In this document: piece by piece, positions 31,032 to 40,496 of the stretch
Layout of the letters: each line of letters begins with the position of its first letter
Numbering within the stretch: the stretch's first letter is position 1
Assembly: GCF_002076895.1 (NCBI RefSeq)
Contig: NZ_CP020465.1
Location: 2,294,001 to 2,358,000, forward strand
Reading direction: 5' to 3'
DNA: 64,000 bases
Source of the DNA: Cognaticolwellia beringensis
GTDB lineage: Bacteria > Pseudomonadota > Gammaproteobacteria > Enterobacterales > Alteromonadaceae
Notes under the pieces: model-generated
Database searches by the model: none
What the model saw: the letters and a program-made list of their open reading frames with translations, nothing else
What the model was told of the DNA's origin: nothing
Position numbers and translations under genes: made by a program

Positions 31032-31119
31032 TAGTCAGCTATCAGTTAGACAAAACATAGACACCAATGTGGCTTTTGTTTTAACTGACAGCTTGGCACT
31101 GATAGCTTAGAGCTGACTA
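31032..31119. repeat. Nested inverted repeat
   Basis: Outer arms TAGTCAGCT (31032-31040) and AGCTGACTA (31111-31119) are perfect complements. Inside, AGCT-A-TCAGTTA...ACAAAA pairs with TTTTGTTTTAACTGACAGCT. The structure starts 22 bases after the malic enzyme stop codon and ends 32 bases before the next gene. It may act as a terminator or be a mobile repeat unit of the genome. Confidence 0.5.
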
Positions 31120-31150
31120 ATTTTAGCTATGTCTTGGCTTTGGAGCAGAA

Positions 31151-31573
31151 ATGACCATCCCTATCAAGCAACGAATCGCCAATATTGCCCTCGTGGTTGA
31201 AGACTACGATGATGCGATTGCATTCTATACCAAAAAATTAAATTTTGAGCTCATTGAAGATACTGACTTAGGTGCAGGTAAACGTTGGATTCAAATATCT
31301 CCTCCAAATGCTAATGGCACAACTCTATTGCTGGCTAAAGCCAGTAATGCTCAGCAAGAACAATCAGTCGGCAACCAAGCAGGAGGTCGGGTATTTTTAT
31401 TTCTTCAAACTAATGACTTTTGGCGTGATTACGAAGCTATGAAAGGCCAAGGTGTTGAGTTTAACGAAGAACCACGTGTCGAAGCATACGGCACGGTAGT
31501 CGTATTTAAAGACTTGTATGGCACTAAGTGGGACTTATTGCAGTTGAATAATGCTGCTGGTAATGATTCATAA
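31151..31573 (+). CDS. VOC (glyoxalase/bleomycin resistance) family protein
   Basis: A 140-residue single-domain vicinal oxygen chelate protein. It shows the two beta-alpha-beta-beta-beta modules: IANIALVVEDYDDAIAFYTKKLNFEL, and GRVFLFLQTNDFWRDYEAMKGQGVEF...GTVVVFKDLYGTKWDLLQ. The usual first metal ligand His is replaced (NIALVVEDY), so metal binding may differ. Members include glyoxalases, dioxygenases and binding proteins; the function is not predictable here. TGGAG precedes the ATG. Confidence 0.8.
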   Translation: MTIPIKQRIANIALVVEDYDDAIAFYTKKLNFELIEDTDLGAGKRWIQISPPNANGTTLLLAKASNAQQEQSVGNQAGGRVFLFLQTNDFWRDYEAMKGQGVEFNEEPRVEAYGTVVVFKDLYGTKWDLLQLNNAAGNDS

Positions 31574-31695
31574 GATATAAGCTTTATTGATTGAAACTTC
31601 GCAAAATTAAGCATAACTAACCACTGTTTTAGTGGCAAAACTACAGATCTACATCCATAATAGGTTAAATTTTATACTTAAAGGATGATCGTAGC

Positions 31696-31953
31696 ATGGA
31701 AGCAAATATACAAATCAACAAGGTTTTGCGTATTTTAGGTGGGTTAGTCTCAATGCTATTCTTATTTATAGTTTATATTTCATTGTTTTCAAATGAGATA
31801 ATCGCTATAGGCATGGTGATTTGTGGTTTTATTTTTATACTACTGGTAGCCCCTGTATGCATTTATGGTTACATTTCAGGTAAAATCTTAGATAAGCTGC
31901 CCACTAATTTAGTCGATGTCATTAAGGGAAAGTTATTGATAGATAAGAATTAA
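31696..31953 (+). CDS. Small hypothetical membrane protein
   Basis: An 85-residue protein I do not recognise. Two hydrophobic helices are visible, about 13-33 (ILGGLVSMLFLFIVYISLFS) and 36-62 (IIAIGMVICGFIFILLVAPVCIYGYI), with a basic C-terminal tail. An AAAGGATG ribosome binding site upstream supports a real gene. It follows the VOC gene after 122 bases and may be independent of it. Confidence 0.6.
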   Translation: MEANIQINKVLRILGGLVSMLFLFIVYISLFSNEIIAIGMVICGFIFILLVAPVCIYGYISGKILDKLPTNLVDVIKGKLLIDKN

Positions 31954-32059
31954 GGCTAATTATATAAAGCTCTATTGGACTTATTAGTTATTCATTTTTA
32001 ATCGTAGAATAACTAGAGGCTAAATTTTTGTTTGGTATTTAGATCATTTCAGAATGATG

Positions 32060-32081
32060 GATTATTTATTTCAATTGGTAT
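32060..32081. repeat. Intergenic repeat copy 1
   Basis: A 22-base sequence beginning GATTATTTATTTCAATTG. It recurs at 45216-45237 with one change, and its first part recurs at 5543-5556. All copies are in non-coding DNA. Confidence 0.5.
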
Positions 32082-32124
32082 TCGTAAAGATAATTAAATT
32101 AGCATAAACAATTTTTTGCAATAA

Positions 32125-32147
32125 AAAAGGCGCATTAAGCGCCTTTT
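32125..32147 (-). terminator. Terminator of metJ
   Basis: AAAAGGCGC, five-base loop, GCGCCTTTT. On the minus strand the stem is followed by a run of T, 34 bases after the metJ stop codon. It may also stop readthrough from the left. Confidence 0.75.
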
Positions 32148-32180
32148 GTCATTTTAGAAAGCCAGGATTTATTTACCCGG

Positions 32181-32525
32181 TTAATCTTCTGTTTCTTCTT
32201 CAATTTCTGTTTCGTACTCGCTAAAATCGGTTACACCTTGTGCTTCTAAAGCTCTGCGTACACTTGCGGGTAATTTTTGTGTGTTGTCTTTTGCTAAGTC
32301 ACTATCGTCTGGCAAAGGCTGGCCAGTAAAAGCATGTAAAAATGCTTCACATAATAGTTCACTGTTGGTTGCATGACGCAAGTTATTGACTTGTCGACGT
32401 GTACGTTCATCAGTGAGCACTTTTAAAACACGTAAAGGGATAGACACGGTGATCTTTTTTACTTGTTCACTTTTCTTCCCGTGTTCGGCGTATGGGTTAA
32501 GATACTCGCCATTCCACTCTGCCAT
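32181..32525 (-). CDS. metJ: Methionine repressor MetJ
   Basis: A ribbon-helix-helix repressor that uses S-adenosylmethionine as corepressor. The 114-residue protein begins [20 protein letters not shown], followed by the DNA-contacting strand [15 protein letters not shown] and the [25 protein letters not shown] core, all characteristic of MetJ. The C-terminal tail is acidic ([12 protein letters not shown]). It is divergent from metB, and MetJ-type boxes lie between the two genes. Confidence 0.96.
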   Translation of the reverse strand: MAEWNGEYLNPYAEHGKKSEQVKKITVSIPLRVLKVLTDERTRRQVNNLRHATNSELLCEAFLHAFTGQPLPDDSDLAKDNTQKLPASVRRALEAQGVTDFSEYETEIEEETED

Positions 32526-32654
32526 GAATATTCCTCAAACTTAAATGATTACGAAAAACTTATATTTAGCTTGTCTGGTGTACCAGTTAGCGATAAGTTT
32601 ATTCTTACTAGTTGATTTTACTGGTTGTGGGGCGCGAGTCAATAACGAATGTGT

Positions 32655-32670
32655 AGAAGTTTAGATGTCT
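32655..32670. promoter_or_regulatory. Tandem Met boxes, proximal to metJ
   Basis: Two adjacent eight-base units AGAAGTTT and AGATGTCT, compared with the known MetJ half-site pattern AGACGTCT; a weaker third unit AAAGTTCT follows at 32671-32678. Confidence 0.65.
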
Positions 32671-32701
32671 AAAGTTCTTGACCCCAGAACTTAAACCATT
32701 T

Positions 32702-32725
32702 AGATTGATAGACGTCCAAACATCT
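32702..32725. promoter_or_regulatory. Tandem Met boxes, proximal to metB
   Basis: Three adjacent eight-base units, AGATTGAT, AGACGTCC and AAACATCT, with the middle one closest to the MetJ consensus AGACGTCT. The array ends 30 bases before the metB start, so bound MetJ would cover the promoter. Confidence 0.7.
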
Positions 32726-32755
32726 AAATAGAAAAGTACCAATACTGGAGTACAC

Positions 32756-33913
32756 ATGAGCGAGAAAAAATTTGCCACTACCGCTGTTCGAGCGGGCATT
32801 AATAGTGACCAACAACACGGTGCTGTTATTCCAGCTATTCATCTTTCAAGTACTTATGCACTGAAAGGTTTTAATGAAAAACGTCAATTTGATTATTCAC
32901 GTACCGGTAACCCAACACGCGCCACTTTTGCTCAAGCTATTGCAGATTTAGAGCAAGGTGCTTTAGGCATTGTTACCAGCACGGGTATGTCAGCAGTGCA
33001 TCTTATTTGCCAATTACTGAGTCCTACAGATACGATTGTTATTCCGCATGACTGTTACGGCGGCAGCTTTCGCTTATTTACCCATTTGGCAAAACGCGAA
33101 CTGTTTAATTTAGTGGTGGTAGACCAAAATGATCAAGCGGCCTTAACACAAGCATTGGCGAAGAAACCAAAATTAGTTTTAATTGAATCGCCGAGCAACC
33201 CTTTACTGAGATTAGTCGATATAGCGTCTGTAACTGAACAGGCCCATAACGTGGGTGCATTAGTTGCAGTTGATAACACCTTTATGTCACCCGTTTTACA
33301 GCAGCCACTTTTATTGGGTGCTGATATCGTTTTTCATTCTACAACTAAATACATTAATGGACATAGCGATGTGGTTGGCGGAGTTTTAGTGACCAAAGAG
33401 CAAGCGCTAGGTGAAGAACTGGCTTGGTGGGCAAACTGTATTGGCATTACAGGTTCAGCGTTTGATAGTTTCCTAGCTCTACGTGGTCTAAAAACATTGC
33501 CTATCAGAATGAAGCAGCATCAAGAAAATGCCAATGCGGTCGCCGCATTTTTACAGCAACATTCGGCAGTTGAACAAGTTTATTTTCCAGGCTTAGCGGA
33601 TCACCCACAACATGCCTTAGCTAAAAAACAGCAACATGACTTTGGTGCCATGATGAGCTTTGAACTTAAAGGTGGCGTTGAAGCCGTTAAAGTTTTGTTC
33701 GATAAACTGGAATTTTTTACTTTGGCACAATCATTAGGTGGCGTTGAAAGCTTGATCAGTCATCCATCAACCATGACCCATGCCGGTATGGAAATTAAAG
33801 CTCAATTGGCTGCCGGTATTACCCAGTCATTAGTACGAATTTCAGTAGGTATTGAAGATATAGATGACATGCTTGCAGACCTTTCTCAAGCGCTTGATGC
33901 AAGCCAACTGTAG
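32756..33913 (+). CDS. metB: Cystathionine gamma-synthase
   Basis: A PLP enzyme joining O-succinylhomoserine (or a related ester) with cysteine in methionine synthesis. The 385-residue protein has the conserved YSRTGNPTR, the cofactor-contact region ITSTGMSAVHL-like VTSTGMSAVHL, DNTFMSP, and the PLP lysine in FHSTTKYINGHSDVVGG. GGAG lies five bases before the ATG. It is controlled by the MetJ boxes upstream and followed by metL. The related O-acylhomoserine lyases cannot be fully excluded, but the metJ-metB-metL arrangement is classical. Confidence 0.93.
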   Translation: MSEKKFATTAVRAGINSDQQHGAVIPAIHLSSTYALKGFNEKRQFDYSRTGNPTRATFAQAIADLEQGALGIVTSTGMSAVHLICQLLSPTDTIVIPHDCYGGSFRLFTHLAKRELFNLVVVDQNDQAALTQALAKKPKLVLIESPSNPLLRLVDIASVTEQAHNVGALVAVDNTFMSPVLQQPLLLGADIVFHSTTKYINGHSDVVGGVLVTKEQALGEELAWWANCIGITGSAFDSFLALRGLKTLPIRMKQHQENANAVAAFLQQHSAVEQVYFPGLADHPQHALAKKQQHDFGAMMSFELKGGVEAVKVLFDKLEFFTLAQSLGGVESLISHPSTMTHAGMEIKAQLAAGITQSLVRISVGIEDIDDMLADLSQALDASQL

Positions 33914-33927
33914 TTCAGTTTGATGTG

Positions 33928-33967
33928 GTGCTTAGTCTTACTTATTCGCAATAAGCAGACTAAGCAC
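33928..33967 (+). terminator. Hairpin between metB and metL, possible attenuator
   Basis: GTGCTTAGTCT (33928-33938) and AGACTAAGCAC (33957-33967) form a perfect 11-base stem, with an inner TTATT-CGC-AATAA. A short T run follows a few bases later. It may cause partial termination or protect the metB mRNA end. Confidence 0.5.
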
Positions 33968-34000
33968 AAAGTAAATTTTTAAATTGGGCAGATAAATACA

Positions 34001-36526
34001 GTGGCCCTTGGTATTAAAATGATTGATTCAAATACAGCGGTAACGCTCAGCCCTTCAAAAAATAAATTGGTCAAAATTGGCTGCAATGTTCATAAGTTTG
34101 GTGGTAGTAGTTTAGCGACTAGTGCTTGCATTGAACGTGTGGTTGAAATTATTCGTCAGCATTGCCAGCTAAATGACATTATTGTGGTGTCTGCCAATGG
34201 TAATACGACTGATGCATTATTTAAACTATATCAAATTTCTGTTGAACTCCAGGAAGTTACTTTACTTAACCCTGAACAAGCAAGATCGGCAAAAGAAGCA
34301 AAGACCTTACACCGGCAATTACTTGAGACTATTACAACACTTGAGACTGCACAGGCCTTATTGATTGATGAGCTATTAAATGCCAGTAGCGCCGCGAGAC
34401 TAAAATCTTTACTGAGCGACAACATAGCCCAACTTTCAGCAAACTTACTTAGTGATCCCGTTAGTTATGAAAATGACCTATTAGCGTTTGGTGATTTTTG
34501 GTCAGCACGTTTGTTATCGGCAGTATTGAGTGAAAGTGTTTGTCCTAGCTATATGTTAGATGCGAGAGAGTTTCTGTTACTAAAAGATGAAAAAAATTGC
34601 GCTATTGACTATAGCGAGAGCGAAAAAGGTTTTTCTCAGCGTCGACAACAAGACAAACTGGTCATAGTTACTGGTTATATTGCGCGTAATAAACAACAGC
34701 AAACTTGTACTTTGGGGCGGAACGGTAGTGATTATTCCGCAACTATAATGGCGGCATTGTCAGGCGCGCGTAACGTAACGCTTTGGACCGATGTTGATGG
34801 TATTTATAGTGCAGACCCTCGTGTTGTTCCGTCAGCGAGAAAGTTGCACCGCCTACCGAATGCGGTTGCCAATGAACTTGGCCGCTTAGGTAATCCTGTA
34901 CTGCACGCAAAAACCTTGCAGCCATTAACCAACCATAATACCCATTTACATGTTGCCAGCAGCTTTGCCCCCGATATTAGCGGTAGTGAGATAGGCAAGT
35001 TTGGCCAAATAGCAAAACAAGAACTGTCAGTCACCAGTTTAAACGATTTAATATTAGCAAAATCAACCAGCTTCTTCGCTAAATCTGGAGAATTAGCGGT
35101 CAGTGAGTTTGCACCGATTTGTTATAATCTTGACGAAGGCTACATAGTCGTAACGCAGGAGCAGCAAAAGTCGGTTAGCCAATGGCTAGCAAGCCATGAC
35201 ACTGAAGTTACTTTTAAGCCTGTAGCGATTATTGCCATTGTGGGTCACGGTGTCGCCAAACAAGGTGACATGCGCGCGAGGTTTAAAAGGGCGCTTAAGC
35301 ATCAGCAAACCTTACATTTTCTACATTCTTTTAATGAACATAGTTATATTGCTATTTTGCCTGAGCTTTGCTCGAGTGAAGTACTGAACAATGTGCACGC
35401 TGATATGACCAAAGACGCCAAAAACATTGCCCTTGTCGTCGCAGGTTTAGGTAACATTGGTCAACGATTCTTAACCATGTTACCAAAGCAAATTGCACGT
35501 GTTTCAGGCTTAGAAAATGTGCATTTGGTTGGTTTAGTCGGTGCTAGCAAAGCGTTAATTAATACCGATGGCATAGATGTAGCCAATGCGCTGGAACATT
35601 ATCAACAACAAGCTCAACAATATGACAGTGAACAGCTGTTAGCTTGGTTAACAAGTCATCCTTATGATGAATTGATTATTGTTGATATCACACCCAGTGA
35701 AGCCTTTAGCCATTTGTATCAAGAGTTTTTTGCTCGTGGTATACACGTTATTGGCGCGAACAAATGGGCAGCCTCTTCAAGCACAGAAAACTATCAACAA
35801 CTGATCTCCACAGCCGAAAAAAATAAGAGTATCTGGCTTGGTAATACTACGGTTGGTGCGGGCTTACCTATTAATTCAACGATTAAAGAGTTATTGAATA
35901 GTGGCGATCAAATATCGGAAATTTCTGGCATATTTTCTGGTACGTTATCGTGGTTATTTCAGTATTACGATGGCGTAACACCATTTTCGGCACTGCTAAG
36001 TGATGCTTTATCGCAAGGGATCACAGAGCCAGATCCACGAGAAGATTTATCAGGTAGAGATGTACAGCGTAAGCTATTAATACTCGCTCGTTGTGCTGGC
36101 TTTGAGTTATCGTTAGCAGACATTGACTGTCAAAGCTTAGTACCAGTGGCCTTACGTGATATCTCGTTAGCAGAATTTCTTGAACGAACGTCAGAGCTTG
36201 ATGAAATGTTTTTATCACGCTTAAAGCAGGCGCAAGATAAAACTTGTGTTATTCGTTATGTAGCCAGGTTTATAAGTGAAAATGATCAGGTGACAGCGAA
36301 AGTGAGCTTAGAAGAATTAAGTGAAAATGATGCCTTTGCACAGTTAACGCCTTGCGATAACGTCTTTCAAATTAAAAGTGATTGGTATCAAGATAATGCG
36401 TTGATTATTCGTGGTCCGGGCGCAGGGCGTGATGTAACTGCGGGTGGAATTCATGCTGATTTGGTCACTATTTGTCAGCAGTTAAATCATCGTCATCAGC
36501 AAGTTAAAATCAAAGGATTAAATTAA
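34001..36526 (+). CDS. metL: Bifunctional aspartokinase / homoserine dehydrogenase II
   Basis: An 841-residue fusion. The aspartokinase part has VHKFGGSSLA near 30, the catalytic LGRNGSDYSATIMAAL and the VDGIYSADPR segment; the regulatory middle is divergent, as usual for MetL. The homoserine dehydrogenase part begins with the nucleotide loop VAGLGNIGQRF near 480 and has GANKWAAS, NTTVGAGLPI and EPDPREDLSGRDVQRKLLILAR. It feeds homoserine to the metB branch. The start is GTG 34001 or ATG 34019; neither has a strong ribosome binding site. Confidence 0.94.
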   Translation: MALGIKMIDSNTAVTLSPSKNKLVKIGCNVHKFGGSSLATSACIERVVEIIRQHCQLNDIIVVSANGNTTDALFKLYQISVELQEVTLLNPEQARSAKEAKTLHRQLLETITTLETAQALLIDELLNASSAARLKSLLSDNIAQLSANLLSDPVSYENDLLAFGDFWSARLLSAVLSESVCPSYMLDAREFLLLKDEKNCAIDYSESEKGFSQRRQQDKLVIVTGYIARNKQQQTCTLGRNGSDYSATIMAALSGARNVTLWTDVDGIYSADPRVVPSARKLHRLPNAVANELGRLGNPVLHAKTLQPLTNHNTHLHVASSFAPDISGSEIGKFGQIAKQELSVTSLNDLILAKSTSFFAKSGELAVSEFAPICYNLDEGYIVVTQEQQKSVSQWLASHDTEVTFKPVAIIAIVGHGVAKQGDMRARFKRALKHQQTLHFLHSFNEHSYIAILPELCSSEVLNNVHADMTKDAKNIALVVAGLGNIGQRFLTMLPKQIARVSGLENVHLVGLVGASKALINTDGIDVANALEHYQQQAQQYDSEQLLAWLTSHPYDELIIVDITPSEAFSHLYQEFFARGIHVIGANKWAASSSTENYQQLISTAEKNKSIWLGNTTVGAGLPINSTIKELLNSGDQISEISGIFSGTLSWLFQYYDGVTPFSALLSDALSQGITEPDPREDLSGRDVQRKLLILARCAGFELSLADIDCQSLVPVALRDISLAEFLERTSELDEMFLSRLKQAQDKTCVIRYVARFISENDQVTAKVSLEELSENDAFAQLTPCDNVFQIKSDWYQDNALIIRGPGAGRDVTAGGIHADLVTICQQLNHRHQQVKIKGLN

Positions 36527-36574
36527 ACTGGCTGATAAACATCGTAGATAAATTTACGAGCTTACGGGGTAAGT

Positions 36575-36623
36575 AATAATAAAGAGTTGATGGGTATATT
36601 AAAACTATCAACTCTTTATTATT
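36575..36623. terminator. Bidirectional terminator between convergent metL and porin gene
   Basis: A perfect 17-base stem, AATAATAAAGAGTTGAT with ATCAACTCTTTATTATT, around a 15-base loop. It is AT-rich and lies between two convergent genes. Confidence 0.6.
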
Positions 36624-36654
36624 CAATATTTTGTCAGCGGTCAGTCGCTATATC

Positions 36655-37299
36655 TTAAAAAGATTTACCAATGCTAAATACCAAGTTTTCGTCACTTTGG
36701 GCACCAGATAACTCTTTTGAGTTAGCGACAATGGCGATACCAACATCGAAACCTGAAACTTCTGTTCCGTAGCCTAATTCTAGGTAATCACCGTCAAAAT
36801 CTTTACCCCAAGTACCATAAAGGGCATAAAAACCTTCATGTTCAACTTTAGCTGTGAAGAAATCATAGTCTTGGTCAGCACCAGATTCTACTTCCCACTC
36901 ACCAACGTTATAAGTCACTGAAAACATTCCGTAGCTTAAACCTAAGTTTACTTCATTATAAGAAGTGTCAAAGTCACCGGTGTATTGGTAACTAGTAAAA
37001 CCAACGTTATAGCCTAAACCACTGTCAAGTTCGCCATTGTAACCGCCATATATATCGACTTCTAAACCGGCTTGCACGTCAGCTCCCCATGCACCAATAT
37101 AAAAACCACTATTTTCATAATCAACACCAGCACTTGCGGAAGCTGTATCTGTTTGTACTACGCCACGGAAGATATATTGTGATACCACGCCAACATTAGC
37201 ACTTAAGCCTTCTATGCCAGTCGCAGATGCAGAAGTTGAAGCACATGCAGAAGCTGCTAGGAGCATCGAAATTGATAGAGAGATAATTGTTTTTTTCAT
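36655..37299 (-). CDS. TorF-family putative outer-membrane porin
   Basis: A 214-residue exported protein of the family known as TorF / TIGR02001. The signal peptide covers about 1-25 (ISLSISMLLAASACASTSA), and the mature protein starts with the family's LSANVGVVSQYIFRGVVQTD, followed by alternating aromatic beta strands ending in a C-terminal Phe (VFSIGKSF), typical of outer-membrane beta barrels. Such proteins are annotated as porins of unknown substrate. The gene converges with metL across a hairpin. Confidence 0.8.
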   Translation of the reverse strand: MKKTIISLSISMLLAASACASTSASATGIEGLSANVGVVSQYIFRGVVQTDTASASAGVDYENSGFYIGAWGADVQAGLEVDIYGGYNGELDSGLGYNVGFTSYQYTGDFDTSYNEVNLGLSYGMFSVTYNVGEWEVESGADQDYDFFTAKVEHEGFYALYGTWGKDFDGDYLELGYGTEVSGFDVGIAIVANSKELSGAQSDENLVFSIGKSF

Positions 37300-37659
37300 G
37301 TTTTAGTCCACTAAGTTTTTATAATTGTTGTAGCTAATGCAAAGACAATGCCTGTATGAGATATTTTAAAATAAATAATATTATATCAACAGCTTATGGT
37401 TTTTATTACTTTGTTTTAGCTTAAAGAGAATAGAACGTTTGTGTTTAAATGGTGCAAATACAGTGGCCTATGTTCAAATAAAGTGCACCGTTTGTGGTGA
37501 GTAATTAAATACGTTGATGGAAGATTTAGGTAAAAGGCTAAAGTTTAAACTTTATCTTGCAAGGCATATCACATTTAATATCTACTTTTGTAGCTGATCT
37601 CAGTCGCAAAATTTGTACAATTAAGTTAAAGTAGCGCAAATTTTATCGAGGGTATCACT
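37300..37659. other. Divergent intergenic region, porin gene / rpe
   Basis: 360 bases with no gene visible. Promoters for both flanking genes must lie here; none is clear enough to place. GAGGG precedes rpe. A TGATCT at 37593-37598 has no CGTA at the spacing seen elsewhere in the window. Confidence 0.4.
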
Positions 37660-38334
37660 ATGTCTGATTTTTTAATTGCTCCATCAATTTTATCTGCAGA
37701 CTTCGCTCGTTTGGGCGAAGAAGTTGCAAATGTACTTAGCGCTGGCGCTGATGTTATTCATTTTGATGTCATGGACAACCACTTTGTGCCAAATCTTACC
37801 TTTGGTTCTATGATCTGTAAGTCATTGCGAGATTACGGTATTACTGCACCTATTGACGTGCATTTGATGGTCAAACCTGTTGATAGCCTTATTCCAGACT
37901 TTGCGAAAGCAGGCGCTGATATTATTACTTTTCATCCTGAAGCCAGCGACCATATTGATAGAACCTTACAGCTAATTAAAGATCACGGTTGTAAAGCTGG
38001 TTTAGTGTTAAACCCAGCAACACCGCTACATGTTTTAGATTTTGTAATGGATAAGCTCGATGTTATTTTGTTAATGTCAGTGAATCCGGGCTTTGGCGGA
38101 CAATCTTTTATACCAACGACTTTGGATAAACTACGTTTAGTGCGTGAAAAAATTGATGCCAGTGGTTTCGACATTCGCCTACAAGTAGATGGCGGCGTTA
38201 AAGCTGACAATATCGCAGAAATTGCTGCTGCCGGTGCAGACATGTTTGTCGCAGGCTCGGCTATATTTTCAAAGCCAGATTACAAAATTGCCATTGATGA
38301 AATGCGTACAGCACTATCGACTGTAAAAAAATAA
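37660..38334 (+). CDS. rpe: Ribulose-phosphate 3-epimerase
   Basis: A TIM-barrel enzyme of the pentose phosphate pathway. The 224-residue protein has [33 protein letters not shown] with metal ligands, [21 protein letters not shown] and VDGGVK, all intact. It is followed by trpS after 43 bases; the gph gene that separates these two in E. coli is absent. Confidence 0.95.
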   Translation: MSDFLIAPSILSADFARLGEEVANVLSAGADVIHFDVMDNHFVPNLTFGSMICKSLRDYGITAPIDVHLMVKPVDSLIPDFAKAGADIITFHPEASDHIDRTLQLIKDHGCKAGLVLNPATPLHVLDFVMDKLDVILLMSVNPGFGGQSFIPTTLDKLRLVREKIDASGFDIRLQVDGGVKADNIAEIAAAGADMFVAGSAIFSKPDYKIAIDEMRTALSTVKK

Positions 38335-38377
38335 CATAATTAACCATATTAAAATTAGAAAATTTGAAGGATAACAA

Positions 38378-39382
38378 ATGAGTAAACCTATTGTATTAAG
38401 TGGCTGCCAGCCATCAGGTGAGTTAACTATTGGTAATTACCTTGGTGCGTTAAAGCAATGGGTAAGCATGCAAGATAGCCATGAGTGTTATTACATGTTG
38501 GTAGATCAGCATGCTATTACCGTTCGTCCTGATCCTGAAGCGTTACGAAAGGCAACGTTAGACGGTTTAGCCTTGTATTTAGCCTGTGGTGTTGACCCAG
38601 AAAAAAGTACTATTTTTATTCAGTCGCATGTACCAGAGCACGCGCAACTGAGCTGGGTACTCAATTGCTACACGCAAATGGGGGAGCTTAACCGTATGAC
38701 ACAATACAAAGATAAGTCATCAAAGTCTGAAGCGAATATGAATTCAGGTTTGTTTACCTACCCAGTGTTAATGGCCGCTGATATTTTATTGTACGGCGCA
38801 AATAAAGTGCCCGTTGGCGATGACCAAAAGCAACATTTAGAATTAGCGCGCGATATAGCCACGCGTTTTAATAACCTACACGGTGAAACGTTTAAAGTGC
38901 CAGAGCCTTATATTCCAGAGTTTGGTGCCCGTGTAATGAGTTTATTAGAGCCAACGAAAAAAATGTCAAAATCTGATACTAACCCGGGTAACTTTATCGG
39001 TTTATTAGAAGATACCAAGAAAATAACGAAAAAAATTAAACGTGCGGTAACTGACTCTGACGAGCAAGCGAATATCTATTTTGATATTGCTGAAAAACCA
39101 GGGGTGTCAAACTTGTTATCACTTTTATCTTGTACAACGGGTAAAACGGTTGAAGAACTTGTACCTGAATATGAAGATAAAATGTATGGTCACTTAAAAG
39201 GTGATGTTGCTGAAGCGGTAGTTGCTTTACTCGCGCCAATTCAAGAGCGCTATCACCAGTTCCGTAACGACCAAGCTTATTTAGATGAAGTTATGCGTAA
39301 GGGGGCTGACAAAGCTTCTGCACGAGCCAGTAAGTTGCTTGCTGAGGTTTATCAAGCGGTTGGTTTTATCGCTAAACCTTAA
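38378..39382 (+). CDS. trpS: Tryptophanyl-tRNA synthetase
   Basis: A class I synthetase of normal length (334). The ATP-binding HIGH equivalent is TIGN in [17 protein letters not shown], and the KMSKS loop is intact ([11 protein letters not shown], about residue 195). AAGGATAAC precedes the ATG. It is the second gene of an rpe-trpS pair and ends at a strong terminator. Confidence 0.96.
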   Translation: MSKPIVLSGCQPSGELTIGNYLGALKQWVSMQDSHECYYMLVDQHAITVRPDPEALRKATLDGLALYLACGVDPEKSTIFIQSHVPEHAQLSWVLNCYTQMGELNRMTQYKDKSSKSEANMNSGLFTYPVLMAADILLYGANKVPVGDDQKQHLELARDIATRFNNLHGETFKVPEPYIPEFGARVMSLLEPTKKMSKSDTNPGNFIGLLEDTKKITKKIKRAVTDSDEQANIYFDIAEKPGVSNLLSLLSCTTGKTVEELVPEYEDKMYGHLKGDVAEAVVALLAPIQERYHQFRNDQAYLDEVMRKGADKASARASKLLAEVYQAVGFIAKP

Positions 39383-39410
39383 CAACGACAGTATCGTCAC
39401 AAGTTGAAAT

Positions 39411-39440
39411 AAAAAAGCCTGAATTTATTCAGGCTTTTTT
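39411..39440 (+). terminator. Terminator of trpS
   Basis: AAAAAAGCCTGAA, TTTA loop, TTCAGGCTTTTTT: a perfect 13-base stem ending in a T run. It may also act in the other direction. Confidence 0.88.
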
Positions 39441-39527
39441 ATTTCAGGCAGTTGATACAGAATAGCGGTTTTAAAAACCTTATTTTAAATACCTTATTTT
39501 AAATACATGGCAAAGTGCAATATATCG

Positions 39528-40496
39528 TTATTCTTTACTCTCTGCTTCTGCGCTTTTGGTGGCTTTTGCAAATAACTTACTCGCGTCACTTACAAATGTC
39601 TCAACATCGCTACTTGGCGCGAATATGAAAGCCGGCGACATTATAGTGGTGTCGAACTGTGGACGCGGATTAAAGTCCGGTTGCTTACTCATTTGTATTA
39701 TAAAACTGCCACCGAACAATAAGAGTATTAGGCATGAGGCGACAACATTTCTTCGACGTAAGGTCATGTGGAAACCGACATAGCAATTGAGCCAAAATAA
39801 CCCAAAAGCCAGTAGCAAAGGAATAATGGATAACAACCAGAGCATTGAAAAGTTGCTTGAAGTATTAAAGTGGACAATATTTTCAAAAATATCACTAAGC
39901 CACATTAAATTGAAGAAAATAAAACAAATGCCCATTTGGGTCCAAAAACGCGCATCGTGTTTAGTTAAATGTGACACTAAAGCGATACCAGCAGGCCACA
40001 AGACAAAGCCTAATGTTAAACCGATAGTTGGCACTAACATCTGAGTTAACGTCACTTCGTTGGCATTGTTTAAATTAATTATCCAACCACCGATTAAGGC
40101 GAATAAGGTCATGCTAAGTGCGAGTACAGCAGGATGACGGGCTAAATTAATTAAGCTTTCGAAGGGGCTAATAGCGATACTTTCTTCAACCGGATGATTT
40201 GGGAAAACAAAGCGTACTTGGCTTTTGCCAATAGTAACAATATCGCCAGAGCGCACTTGGTGCTCAATAGCGTTTTCTTTACTGCCTTCAAGATAACTGC
40301 CATTGATAGAGCCTTGATCGTTTACCAACCAATGTTCACCGTTAAAATGTAGCTGTAAGTGATCAGCACAGACATGTGGATCACTAATGATAATATCGTT
40401 ATCGTACCCACGGCCAATGCTAATGTTGTTTGTAGTAAATTTGTGACGGCCTAATAACTTATGGCCATGACTGATTTCTTCAATAATTATTTCCAT
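39528..40496 (-). CDS. FHA-domain membrane protein
   Basis: A 322-residue protein. Residues 20-100 form a forkhead-associated domain: ISIGRGYDNDIIISDPHVCADHLQL with the Gly-Arg and Ser/His-type contact positions, then NDQGSINGSYLEG. FHA domains bind phosphothreonine peptides. Five hydrophobic segments follow (about 122-143, 152-178, 188-212, 222-244, 256-274), then a short acidic tail. The gene overlaps the protease gene upstream by 10 bases, so the products are probably made together. The function is unknown; a membrane sensor with a cytoplasmic phosphopeptide reader is the simplest reading. Confidence 0.75.
   Translation of the reverse strand: MEIIIEEISHGHKLLGRHKFTTNNISIGRGYDNDIIISDPHVCADHLQLHFNGEHWLVNDQGSINGSYLEGSKENAIEHQVRSGDIVTIGKSQVRFVFPNHPVEESIAISPFESLINLARHPAVLALSMTLFALIGGWIINLNNANEVTLTQMLVPTIGLTLGFVLWPAGIALVSHLTKHDARFWTQMGICFIFFNLMWLSDIFENIVHFNTSSNFSMLWLLSIIPLLLAFGLFWLNCYVGFHMTLRRRNVVASCLILLLFGGSFIIQMSKQPDFNPRPQFDTTIMSPAFIFAPSSDVETFVSDASKLFAKATKSAEAESKE

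Noticed and set aside
37593..37620. TGATCT upstream of rpe
   Set aside because: The sequence 16 bases downstream is ACAATT, not CGTA, so it lacks the -10 of the motif.
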